From JADMJV01 sp964649085 (lineage in GTDB: Bacteria > Vulcanimicrobiota > Xenobia > Xenobiales > JADMJV01), in assembly GCA_964649085.1 (NCBI GenBank), contig CAZYPN010000020.1, positions 1 through 64,000 on the forward strand: a stretch of 64,000 nucleotides of DNA, written 5' to 3'. How positions within the stretch are numbered: position 1 is the first letter of the stretch; each line of letters begins with the position of its first letter. The notes below the pieces were generated by a model. It ran no database searches. It was not told the DNA's origin and worked only from the letters and a program-made list of their open reading frames with translations. Below, piece by piece: positions 1-7,909 of the stretch. The position numbers and the translations under genes are program-made.

Positions 1-75
1 CTCGCTGTCCGGAGATTACGAGCCGATTTTGGATGTTCATTGTAAGATAATCGCATCTACATCCACGAGCCTCAG

Positions 76-582
76 GTGAAAGTGGGGCGAATCCAGAACT
101 ACAAGAACTGGAGCGCCGACATGGTGCCCGATCCCTCCACCACCGCTCTAGGGCTGGAGTATTTTTGCTTCGAGGGTGATGGACTGTGGGACTCCACCGA
201 TTCGGCCTTGATCGAACTGGCCCGTTCCGAGGTCTTGCAGCTAGGATTCTGTAAGCCCGAGGATATTCTCGACGGCACCGTGGTTCGCATGGCCAAGGCC
301 TATCCCGTATACGACTTTCACTATCAGGAACGGGTCGATGTTCTGAGGGACTTCCTCGAGCGCCATCTGCCGAATTTGCAACTGGCCGGCCGCAACGGCA
401 TGCATCGCTACAACAATCAGGACCACGCCATGTTAACCGGCATGTTCGCGGCCCGTAACTGCATGGGCGCTGGCAGCTTCGACTGTTGGAAAGTCAATGC
501 TGACGCCGAGTATCTCGAAGAAGAGAAAGCCCCTCCCCGTCCCGCCGGACGACTGGTGCCCGAGCGGGTTGCTCCGCTGTGA
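76..582 (+). CDS. C-terminal fragment of an FAD/NAD(P)-dependent oxidoreductase (amine-oxidase / UDP-galactopyranose-mutase-like)
   Basis: The 168 residues resemble the C-terminal third of flavoproteins of the protoporphyrinogen-oxidase / UDP-galactopyranose-mutase-like group. They include a conserved VKVGRIQNYKNW stretch and a C-terminal GRNGMHRYNNQDHAMLTGM block, which in this family closes over the flavin. The similarity starts before the GTG at 76: codons 46-75 read DNRIYIHEPQ in the same frame, as expected for the family, but a TAA at 43-45 interrupts the frame just upstream. The N-terminal FAD-binding part lies outside the window or is lost. Either the gene is broken or the contig edge carries sequence errors. 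The stop overlaps the GST start by 4 bases (GTGA), so the two were probably co-expressed. Confidence 0.6.
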   Translation: MKVGRIQNYKNWSADMVPDPSTTALGLEYFCFEGDGLWDSTDSALIELARSEVLQLGFCKPEDILDGTVVRMAKAYPVYDFHYQERVDVLRDFLERHLPNLQLAGRNGMHRYNNQDHAMLTGMFAARNCMGAGSFDCWKVNADAEYLEEEKAPPRPAGRLVPERVAPL

Positions 583-1202
583 GTCTGAAGCTCTATACCT
601 CTCAGGTTTGCCCCTTCGCCCACCGCTGCCGCCTGATGCTGGCCTGGAAGGGTCTGCAGTCCGAACGGATGGAAATCGACCTGGCTGCGATGCCCGATTG
701 GTATCGCCAGCTTTCGCCCAATCAGAAGGTGCCATTGCTCGACCACGACGGTCAGCTGATCTGGGAATCGGCCATCATCAACGAGTATCTCGATGACGCT
801 TTTGAGGATGATCACTTGCTGCGCTCGCCACTGCAGCGTGCCCGCGCCCGACTGGTTATCGAACGCGTAGGCAGCCAGCTCATTCCGGCCTTCTACCGAT
901 TGTTGCGCGAGCCGGCCCCCGAGAGCTTCGAGGCCATCCAGCAGGCGGTCGAAGCTCTGCCTGCCGACATGGACGCGTCGGGCCCGTTCTGGCTCGGACC
1001 CCGGGCCAGTCTGGCCGACCTCGCCGTCTATCCCTGGATCGAACGCTGGGGCGTGCTGGAACACTATCGAAACCTGGAAGTCACCTGGCCTGGCCGGGTT
1101 CTTGAATGGCGCCAGGCCATGTCCGAGCATCCGGCCGTGCTGGCCGAGGCGCGGCCCGGCGAATTCTATGTTCCGGGCTACGCCCGTTACGCCAACCCCT
1201 AA
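579..1202 (+). CDS. Glutathione S-transferase-like protein
   Basis: A 207-residue cytosolic GST-fold protein. The N-terminal thioredoxin-like half begins with a CPF motif (Cys11 after LYTSQV), as in omega-like and glutaredoxin-like GSTs. It continues through VPLL with the cis-proline and the ES(A)I motif that binds glutathione (WESAIINEYLD). The rest is the all-helical C-terminal domain. A catalytic Cys rather than Ser/Tyr suggests thiol transfer or deglutathionylation rather than classic conjugation (family knowledge). The GTG start overlaps the stop of the oxidoreductase fragment. The gene is convergent with the HD gene and shares 4 bases with it. Substrate unknown. Confidence 0.85.
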   Translation: MSLKLYTSQVCPFAHRCRLMLAWKGLQSERMEIDLAAMPDWYRQLSPNQKVPLLDHDGQLIWESAIINEYLDDAFEDDHLLRSPLQRARARLVIERVGSQLIPAFYRLLREPAPESFEAIQQAVEALPADMDASGPFWLGPRASLADLAVYPWIERWGVLEHYRNLEVTWPGRVLEWRQAMSEHPAVLAEARPGEFYVPGYARYANP

Positions 1203-2485
1203 AGCGGCAGATAGAGCTGTCCGCCACGCAACGAGTCCAGGTGATTGGGCTCTCGAAAATAGCTTTCACAGGCTCGGCTCACACGGGCCATGTGCTTTTC
1301 CTTGCCGGGGGCCAGGAAGGCGTAAAATTTCCAAAGTTCCTGATGTCGTTCCCGCAAAATCTGCAGTTCGGGTAAGGCCACCTCCGAGAGCGGACACAAC
1401 CCGCTCTCCTGCAGCCGAACTTTCACCTGAGCTTCCTTCAACTGCATGCCAAAGGCCGGGCAATAAAGAATCAGATCGCCTGCCTCCAGGCGACAGGCCC
1501 GGGTGATTTCAGCTTCAGCGCGGCGACGATTGGCCGCATCGAGATGGTATTGATCGACGAGCTGGCGTCGTCGTTCCTCACCAACGCTACGGGTGATCAC
1601 GTAGGCTCGCTTATAAATCTGGTGCGAACGCAACTGCCCCACCAGGCGCCCTATGGTGGGTTCCTGGCGAAACTCTTCGGCCAGTCGATAGAGCAACACC
1701 TCGTCACCCAGGCCTTCCAGATCGGCCAGCGTCCAACCATGTTCCAGGGCAGCCTCGACGGCCCGCGAAATCATGGCACCGCTGGCGGTTTTGGTGTGAT
1801 GAAAATAAACGCGCTCACTGAGAAAATACCGCAGCCGCAGCAGGTTCACCACCTCCGACAGCACGTCCTGACGCACCAACCCCCCTTTTTGGGCCTCGAG
1901 GTACAGCGAACCCTGAGGGTCGAGCCGAAACAAAGAGAAAATGCGCTCGTCGTAGGTCTGAGACAACCCGCAATAGTAGGCATCACGACGCAGATAGTCG
2001 AGCAGGTCGGCGCAAACGGTGCCCGAGAAGATCTCGGAGTGCCAGCTCTGCACGGGTTTCCCCCCGAGAATCGCCAGCACCGGTTCTAGCAACTTCAGTT
2101 TGCGCAGCTGCTGCCCCAACTGACCCCTGGGCAAAAACTGGCGCAGTCGTTCAGGAGTATCGTGGCGACTGAATACGCGCCGTTCATCTTCCAGGGTGTG
2201 CCCGAAGGGAATATGAGTGACATCGTGCAGCAGGGCTGCGGCCAGCACATCAAGGTGCTCTTCCGGATCTTTGCCGAGTTCGCGCAACAGTCGCTGAGTA
2301 AGCTGGCAGGTACCCAGGCTGTGCTCGAAACGAGTGTGGGTGGCCCCTGGATACACCAGGTAGGCCGTCCCCAACATTTTGATGCCCCGCATCCGTTGAA
2401 CTTCGGGGGTATCACACAGCCGCAGGAGCGGCTGGGGAAGTCGGATGTCGCCGTGAATCGGATCGCGAAAAGTTTTCTCGCTCAC
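1199..2485 (-). CDS. HD-domain phosphohydrolase (SAMHD1-like)
   Basis: A 428-residue protein that opens with FRDPIHGDI, the signature of the HD superfamily group that includes SAMHD1 and bacterial dNTP triphosphohydrolase-like proteins. Metal ligands are visible: TRFEHSLG (first His), ALLHDVTHIPFGH (the HD pair and further His) and a later Asp region (CADLLDYLRRDAYYCG). The family hydrolyses nucleotides, typically dNTPs; the exact substrate here is inferred only. It follows the small gene at 2482-2817 with a 4-base overlap (ATGA), so they form a two-gene minus-strand operon. Confidence 0.85.
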   Translation of the reverse strand: MSEKTFRDPIHGDIRLPQPLLRLCDTPEVQRMRGIKMLGTAYLVYPGATHTRFEHSLGTCQLTQRLLRELGKDPEEHLDVLAAALLHDVTHIPFGHTLEDERRVFSRHDTPERLRQFLPRGQLGQQLRKLKLLEPVLAILGGKPVQSWHSEIFSGTVCADLLDYLRRDAYYCGLSQTYDERIFSLFRLDPQGSLYLEAQKGGLVRQDVLSEVVNLLRLRYFLSERVYFHHTKTASGAMISRAVEAALEHGWTLADLEGLGDEVLLYRLAEEFRQEPTIGRLVGQLRSHQIYKRAYVITRSVGEERRRQLVDQYHLDAANRRRAEAEITRACRLEAGDLILYCPAFGMQLKEAQVKVRLQESGLCPLSEVALPELQILRERHQELWKFYAFLAPGKEKHMARVSRACESYFREPNHLDSLRGGQLYLPL

Positions 2486-2817
2486 TCCTCCTCGTCGTCG
2501 TCCTCGTCGTCGGGCACCCAGCGAAATTTCTTGGGATCGGGCTCGACCATCTCAGCCGAGGCTTCCTGAGCCTCACCCTCGTCCTCGATCTCTTCGGCCC
2601 CTTCCTGTTTCAAAACGGAAAGAATCTTCTTTGTGAGCCGGAAGGATGGGTTTTCCCCAAAGGCCTTCTCCCAACGGTCGCGGGGCAGGCGCAGCACAAA
2701 CTGCCCTCCACAAACGCTGCACAAATAGCGCAGGCCAGAAGGACTGAACCCGGCCAGTTTCATATCTTTGATTTGACAGCTATGGTCAAAGAGTTGCCCG
2801 GTCGTGCGTATTTTCAT
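2482..2817 (-). CDS. Small protein with possible zinc-binding Cys/His residues and acidic tail
   Basis: A 111-residue protein of unknown function. His12, Cys14 and a CSVC pair at about 33-36 could hold a metal, but I do not recognise a named zinc ribbon. The tail is extremely acidic (DDEDDDEEE), encoded by a GAC/GAG-rich tract. It is coupled to the HD phosphohydrolase by an ATGA overlap, so the two products may act together. The first ATG (2817) overlaps the divergent glycosidase gene; an in-frame ATG at 2763 would avoid this but would drop the His12/Cys14 pair. Confidence 0.6.
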   Translation of the reverse strand: MKIRTTGQLFDHSCQIKDMKLAGFSPSGLRYLCSVCGGQFVLRLPRDRWEKAFGENPSFRLTKKILSVLKQEGAEEIEDEGEAQEASAEMVEPDPKKFRWVPDDEDDDEEE

Positions 2818-3579
2818 AGTCCCTGCGTTTCCACAGCGGGATTCGGGGTCCTTTTTGCCTTACTGGCCAGCCCCGCTCTTGCTGAGCCGGCCTGGAAACC
2901 ACTGGCGCCGGGAGTGGAGTTTCGCCTGGGCTGGGTCAACCACAAGCCAGCCCAACTGGTGCATTTGCTGCGCTTTGACCCCGCCCAGGCCCGATTGGCC
3001 CATCTGGTGACAACTCGCAAGCAAACCGCCGGAGAGTTCTTAAAGCAGAGCCGAGCCCTGGCCGTATTCAACGGGGGCTACTTCGATCGCCAGGGGAGTC
3101 CTCTGGGCCTGCTCTTCGCCGGGCGCTGGATTCAAAGAAACGCTGCCTCAGGCTCGGCCTTTGGAGGCATGTTCAGCCTGATCGCCGACCACCCGGCGAT
3201 TCATCCCATTTTCCAGCTGAGCGAGCCCGATTATCAGGCCCTGAAAAATCATCACGACCTGCAATTCCTGGTGCAGTGTGGGCCACGTCTGGTCGCCGAT
3301 GGCGAACTGGTGGAGGGGCTCGAGAAGAATACCTTTGTGCGGCGCACCGCCCTGGGCTACGATGGGCAAGGCAAGGTGTGGTTGCTGGCCACCGCCCCTC
3401 ACTATGGAATGAGCTTTCCTCAACTGCAGCAATATCTGCGCCATCAACTGGGGCTGCGCTGGGCGATGAACCTCGATGGCGGCTCCAGTACCCAATGCGC
3501 CTTTCGAGGCGAGTTGGAAAACCTCGGATTCAGCCCGTTGCCTTTCGCCCTCGGCGTCTTTCCACGGAAAACAAAATAG
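2782..3579 (+). CDS. Secreted phosphodiester glycosidase (NAGPA domain) family protein
   Basis: About 265 residues. The hydrophobic stretch GVLFALLASPALA looks like a Sec signal peptide with cleavage before EPAWK, placing the enzyme outside the cytoplasm. The core has the NAGPA/DUF2233 hallmarks: AVFNGGYFD, a middle CGPRLV, and the C-terminal NLDGGSSTQ motif. The family includes the lysosomal 'uncovering enzyme' and bacterial phosphodiester glycosidases that trim GlcNAc-phosphodiesters. Substrate here is unknown. I chose the ATG at 2782; a TTG at 2773 is also in frame. Either start overlaps the 5' end of the divergent small gene. Confidence 0.75.
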   Translation: MVKELPGRAYFHSPCVSTAGFGVLFALLASPALAEPAWKPLAPGVEFRLGWVNHKPAQLVHLLRFDPAQARLAHLVTTRKQTAGEFLKQSRALAVFNGGYFDRQGSPLGLLFAGRWIQRNAASGSAFGGMFSLIADHPAIHPIFQLSEPDYQALKNHHDLQFLVQCGPRLVADGELVEGLEKNTFVRRTALGYDGQGKVWLLATAPHYGMSFPQLQQYLRHQLGLRWAMNLDGGSSTQCAFRGELENLGFSPLPFALGVFPRKTK

Positions 3580-3611
3580 GGTTCCACGTCCAGGCCACGA
3601 ACCGGAACGGC

Positions 3612-5971
3612 ATGTTGGCCGCTCCCTGCCCCGTGGAGACTCTGACCGACCGGGAATATGCTGGATACCAGCGCCCCCCCGAGCTGGCCTGTCCCGGCAG
3701 CCTGCTTACCAGCGCCGGTGCACTGCCGCTTCAAAGCCTGGAACTCGAAATTCATATCGAGGGACTCTTCGCCTCGATTCGTATCAAACAACGCTTCCTC
3801 AATCCTTTCCCAGGTGCGGTCGAGCTACGCTATGTTTGTGCACCCGAGCCCGGCGCCGAACTGCGGCGATTCGAGGTGCGTTCAGGGGACCTGAACCAGG
3901 TTTGCCGACAGGACCTTAGCGACCCGGAATTCTTTGGCGAATTCCTGGTCTATCACTGCGGACAGGCTGCATCCGAGGCCACGGTCGAGGTTGCGCTGAT
4001 ATTCGACAGGGCCTTGAGCTGGCAGGACGGGGCCGCCCACCTCTGCTTGCCTTTGCTGCCCGGACAGCGCTTTCGCCCTCAATACCCGGCGCCTCCGAGC
4101 AGTGACCCTCGGCCCGGTGGACAGCCGTCCGCTCTGGTTCTGATCCCGGGCATACCCAATCCTGTAGAGTTTTCGCTGGACATCCTTGTTTCTCGTTGTG
4201 GACTCGCTCTGGCGGCTCCCTCTATCAGCTTGAACGATGTTCAGGGCTTTGAAATGCCCCAGGGTTACCGCCTGGTGCTTTCCACCACCGCCTCGCGGGT
4301 CGAGCGAGACCTGATCGTGCGCCTGCAGCTATCGGCTCCCCAAACCCAGAGCAGTCTGCTGGTTCAGGAGGAAACCGAAGGCGCGAGTTACCTGGCTTTG
4401 AGCCTGGTGCCTGAAGTTCACCTGCGCCGCAGCACCACGCCCCCCCGCAAGGTCAGCTTCATCATCGACGCCTCTTCGGCCATGGGGGGATGGAAGTGGC
4501 CGGCGGCTCGACAAGCCCTGGAACAACTCCTGGAGGCACTGAACGAACAGGACCTTTTCCAGGTCGTGATGATGCCCGAATCGCCCGAAGCTTCCAACTG
4601 GTCGGCTGCCACCGAGCGCCACAAATTCAAAGCCCTGCAGCGCCTGGCTCAAGGCACGCCCGGTGGTTCGGCAGGCGTGCCTGCGCTTGTGGGACAGGCA
4701 GATGAATCCTGGGTTTTCTTCCTGGGCAGTTCGCCCGATCCGGGACTCGAGGCTCTGGTGCAACAGCACCCTGGGGCAACCTGCTGCCTGAGTTTGACCT
4801 CGGGAACAGTCCCCTGGGCACCGTCGATGCAGGTCGAAGTGCAGCGCCGGGAAGAACTCGATGGAGCCGTACGTCAACTGGCAGAGTTTCTGGTGCCGCC
4901 GCTCTTCGGGCAGGTCATGTTGGAAGTGCCCGGGGAATTCCGGCCCGGAGTTCTGACCCTGCGAGAAGGGCGCTACGCCCGCATGTTAGGGCACAGTTCC
5001 CAGCCACTCCCCCCCCAGCTGACCATCAAGGGACATACCCGAGACGGGAAGCCATTTCGCAGCCAGCTCATCGTTCACTACTGCCAGGAAGTGTCACTGG
5101 CCACTTTATGGCAAAAAACCGTGACTTTCGAGCCTATCGCGCCGGCCTTCCCAGCGCCCCCAGCAGCCGACCCTTTCGACCTGGCCCCGCCGTCGACNNN
5201 NNNNNNNNNNNNNNNNNNNNNNNNNNNNNNNNNNNNNNNNNNNNNNNNNNNNNNNNNNNNNNNNNNNNNNNNNNNNNNNNNNNNNNNNNNNNNNNNNCTT
5301 TCGACCTGGCCCCGCCGTCGACGCCCGACTTCGGCGACCCGTTCGAGCCTGCACCGGCCTTCCCAGCGCCCCCAGCAACCGACCCTTTCGACCTGGCCCC
5401 GCCGTCGACGCCCGACTTCGGCGACCCGTTCGAGCCTGCGCCGGCCTTCCCAGCGCCCCCCGTAGCCGACCCTTTCGAGCCGCTGGCATCGACGCTTACC
5501 CCACCGCCGCTCGACTTGCTCGAACCCCCCGTGGCCGCGCCGGCCTTCCCACCCCTATATAGCGAGCCACCAGAGTTAGGATTTCTTGCGCCCCCGCCCG
5601 ACATTGATCCGCTCTTGCCACCGCCGCTGCCGACCTCGGATCCCTTTGCCAGCATCGAGGTGCTTACGGCCAAAGACTTGCTTCCGGTAGCTCCGAGTGT
5701 GGCCCCCGCGAGAGTTCCCCTCGAAGAGATCCGTCAGGCTCTCAGCCTGGAAGACTGGAACCAGGCTCTGTGCCGACTGATGGAATGGCTGATCCGCCAG
5801 GGTTGCCCGTTTCAAGAAGTGGATCCTCTGGTTCACTTCCGGCTGCGGGTGTTGACCCGTTCCGGCCCATTGCCCGACTCGCGGCGTCGACTGTGGGTAC
5901 ATCAGGTCGAAGCCTTCATCGAAGCCCTGCTGCAGGGCACAGCCAATCCCGAAGAGGGTTTTTGGAGTTAG
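3612..5971 (+). CDS. VIT + von Willebrand factor A protein with proline-rich repeats (split by assembly gap)
   Basis: The N-terminal 150-200 residues match a VIT (vault/inter-alpha-trypsin) domain. A VWA domain follows, starting at VSFIIDASSAMGG. Its metal site is imperfect: the usual DxSxS reads DASSA, with Ala at the last position. A proline-rich region with a 29-residue repeat comes next, then a helical C-terminal domain of about 100 residues. The frame before the N run (ending 5197) and after it (from 5298) differs only because the N run has arbitrary length; read in their own frames, both sides give the same repeat. No signal peptide is evident from the ATG at 3612; longer frames upstream run through the glycosidase gene and are not credible. 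Role unknown; the family is usually linked to protein-protein contacts. Confidence 0.75.
5146..5480 (+). repeat. 87-bp (29-residue) tandem repeat interrupted by the gap
   Basis: The phrase CTTTCGACCTGGCCCCGCCG begins at 5298 and again at 5385, a period of 87 bp. It also begins at 5173 before the gap. The encoded unit has the core TPDFGDPFEPAPAFPAPP followed by DPFDLAPPS. A degenerate unit follows at about 5472. Copies are nearly identical at DNA level, which points to recent duplication or homogenisation. Confidence 0.9.
5198..5297. other. Assembly gap (100 N)
   Basis: Exactly 100 N inside the tandem repeat. From the repeat phase (5173 before, 5298 after, period 87) the true missing length should be 62 + 87n bases if the array is regular, so 100 is a placeholder. 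Confidence 0.95.
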
Positions 5972-6013
5972 CCGGTTACAGGCCACCGCCGCCTCCAACT
6001 CGAAACCCCCACT

Positions 6014-6541
6014 ATGGATAAGCAACAGTTTCGTGAGACCTTTACCCAAGAGTTCTACCGCTCGCTGGAAGATGGCAAAATAGAAATCACCGCCCTTCCC
6101 GCCGCTCAACTTCAGGCGCTCTGCAAAGCCAGCGCCGAAGCGGCCTTCGCAGCTCTACAGGCCCTCGAGGGCGAAGATCAGGTGGCAGGCAAAGAACCCG
6201 CCGGCGAGGATGAGGAGGTGCTGCTCTGGTCGGCCAAGTCGGAACTGACTCTGGGGTTGCGCTATGAACTGACCAGCCAGCGAATTCGCATCTTCCGGGG
6301 CATGTTCGGTCGCAGTCTTCACGAGGTCGACCTGATCACCGTGCGCGAAGCCCGGCTGGAACAACAACTGGGGGAGCGCATGGTCAATATCGGCGACGTC
6401 ATTCTGATCACCAGTTCGCCCGAGCACCCTGAAGTTCGGCTCGAAAACGTGCGCAATCCGATGGAGGTGCGCGAGCTGGTGCGCAAGGCCTACATGGCGG
6501 AACAGAAGCGGCGTGGACTGAAGTATCAAGAACAGAGCTGA
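6014..6541 (+). CDS. Bacterial PH-domain protein
   Basis: 175 residues. The N-terminal half is helical and acidic. From about residue 70 the sequence reads LLWSAKSELTLGLRYELTSQRIRIFRG and later VEVRELVRKAY-like text. This matches the bacterial PH (bPH_2, YdbS/YdbT-like) pattern: short beta strands, a TSQRI turn and a closing helix. No membrane segment is present, unlike most YdbS proteins, so it is probably cytoplasmic. It lies 42 bases after the VIT-VWA gene on the same strand and may be co-transcribed. Function unknown. Confidence 0.65.
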   Translation: MDKQQFRETFTQEFYRSLEDGKIEITALPAAQLQALCKASAEAAFAALQALEGEDQVAGKEPAGEDEEVLLWSAKSELTLGLRYELTSQRIRIFRGMFGRSLHEVDLITVREARLEQQLGERMVNIGDVILITSSPEHPEVRLENVRNPMEVRELVRKAYMAEQKRRGLKYQEQS

Positions 6542-6586
6542 TCCCGATCATCGCCCTCCGATGCGGCCGCGGCTACACTGGTCGAC

Positions 6587-7909
6587 GTGACTTCCCCCAT
6601 GACTTTGGCCGATGCAGCCTGGCTCCACATGGAGCGACCCGACAATCTGATGATGATTTGCGGGTTACTGACCTTCGATCAGCTGCCCGATCGGCAACGG
6701 CTGCTGGCGCTTCTGCAACACCGATTGTGCGCACACCTGCGTTTTCGCAGCCGGGTGGTCGAATCAACCCTGAGCCTGCCTCACTGGGAAGAGGTTCCCC
6801 AGATCGACCTGGATGACCATCTCAAGTTTGAAGAACTGGACGACCCGGGGCCGCAAAGCCTGCTGGAGCGAGTCAGCGAGCTGATGAGTCAGCCGCTCGA
6901 CCGCAGCAAACCGCTCTGGGAATTCCGGGTGTTTCCAGGGGCCCATACCGGAGTTCCCGGCGAGCGCGCAGCCATGTTGGTGCGGCTGCACCACGCCATT
7001 GGCGACGGCATCTCTCTGATGCGGGTATTGCTCAATCTGGCCGACTTACGTCCCGACGAGCCCTGGCCGGCCCCCCCGCCCACAGCCAGAGCGGCCTTGC
7101 CCCTGTGGGAGCGGGCTCGACGAATGACCGAGCGCTGGTTGCATCGCGGACACGATATGCTCTTTCACCCCGGACAGGTGCTGGAGGCAAGCAAATCCCT
7201 GGCGCGGGTGCTGGCTCTGCCCGCCGATCGCGACCATCCCCTCAGAGGCCAGTTGGGCACGACGAAGCGGGCCTGCACCTCAATCCCTCTGGACCTGGAA
7301 GAGGTCAAGCAAAGAAGCCGACGCCTCGGCTGCACCATCAACGACGTGCTGATGGGGGCTCTGGCGGGCGCTCTGGGCCGAACCCTGGCCCGACGCATGG
7401 TGGTGCCCGAAGATCTGGAGCTGCGGGCGGTGGTTCCCGTGGATCTGCGCGGCGGCGACTCGGATGAACTGAGCAACCGTTTCGGGTTGGTATTTCTGCG
7501 CTTGCCGGTGGGCTGCGCCGAACCAGCGCGGCGACTGGCCCAAACGCGTGCCAATATGGTCGAGTTGAAGAACTCGCCCGAAGCCCTGGTCACCTATGAA
7601 CTGTTGAGCGCGGTGGGGGCAACTCCTCGCGAATTGGAAGCGGTGATTATCGATTGGTTTGGAAACAAGGCCAGTGCCGTGGTGACCAACCTTCCCGGCC
7701 CGCGTCAACCGCTATACCTCGGCAGCGCTCGTATCGAAAGCGTGATGTATTGGGTCCCCCAATCGGGTCATCTGGGCCTGGGCATCAGCTTTCTCAGCTA
7801 TGCTGGCCGCATTCGACTGGGCATCGCCAGCGATGTCGGATTGCTGCCCGACCCCGAAGAACTACAACGCGACTTTCTCGAGTGTTACCAGGAGTTTGAA
7901 ACGTTATGA
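6587..7909 (+). CDS. Wax ester synthase / diacylglycerol acyltransferase (WS/DGAT) family
   Basis: 440 residues, the usual length for the family. The active-site motif HHAIGDG is intact at residues 135-141. The start resembles other members (LADAAWLHMERPDN), and the C-terminal conserved text VVTNLPGP is also present. These enzymes use acyl-CoA to make wax esters or triacylglycerol at the inner face of the membrane. GTG at 6587 and ATG at 6599 are both possible starts. The stop overlaps the HMG-CoA reductase ATG (7906), so the two enzymes are translationally coupled. This pairs neutral-lipid acyl transfer with isoprenoid precursor synthesis. Confidence 0.9.
   Translation: MTSPMTLADAAWLHMERPDNLMMICGLLTFDQLPDRQRLLALLQHRLCAHLRFRSRVVESTLSLPHWEEVPQIDLDDHLKFEELDDPGPQSLLERVSELMSQPLDRSKPLWEFRVFPGAHTGVPGERAAMLVRLHHAIGDGISLMRVLLNLADLRPDEPWPAPPPTARAALPLWERARRMTERWLHRGHDMLFHPGQVLEASKSLARVLALPADRDHPLRGQLGTTKRACTSIPLDLEEVKQRSRRLGCTINDVLMGALAGALGRTLARRMVVPEDLELRAVVPVDLRGGDSDELSNRFGLVFLRLPVGCAEPARRLAQTRANMVELKNSPEALVTYELLSAVGATPRELEAVIIDWFGNKASAVVTNLPGPRQPLYLGSARIESVMYWVPQSGHLGLGISFLSYAGRIRLGIASDVGLLPDPEELQRDFLECYQEFETL

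Noticed and set aside
3276..3611. N-terminal extension of the VIT-VWA gene
   Set aside because: Those codons overlap the glycosidase gene in another frame and do not resemble a VIT domain; the ATG at 3612 fits better.
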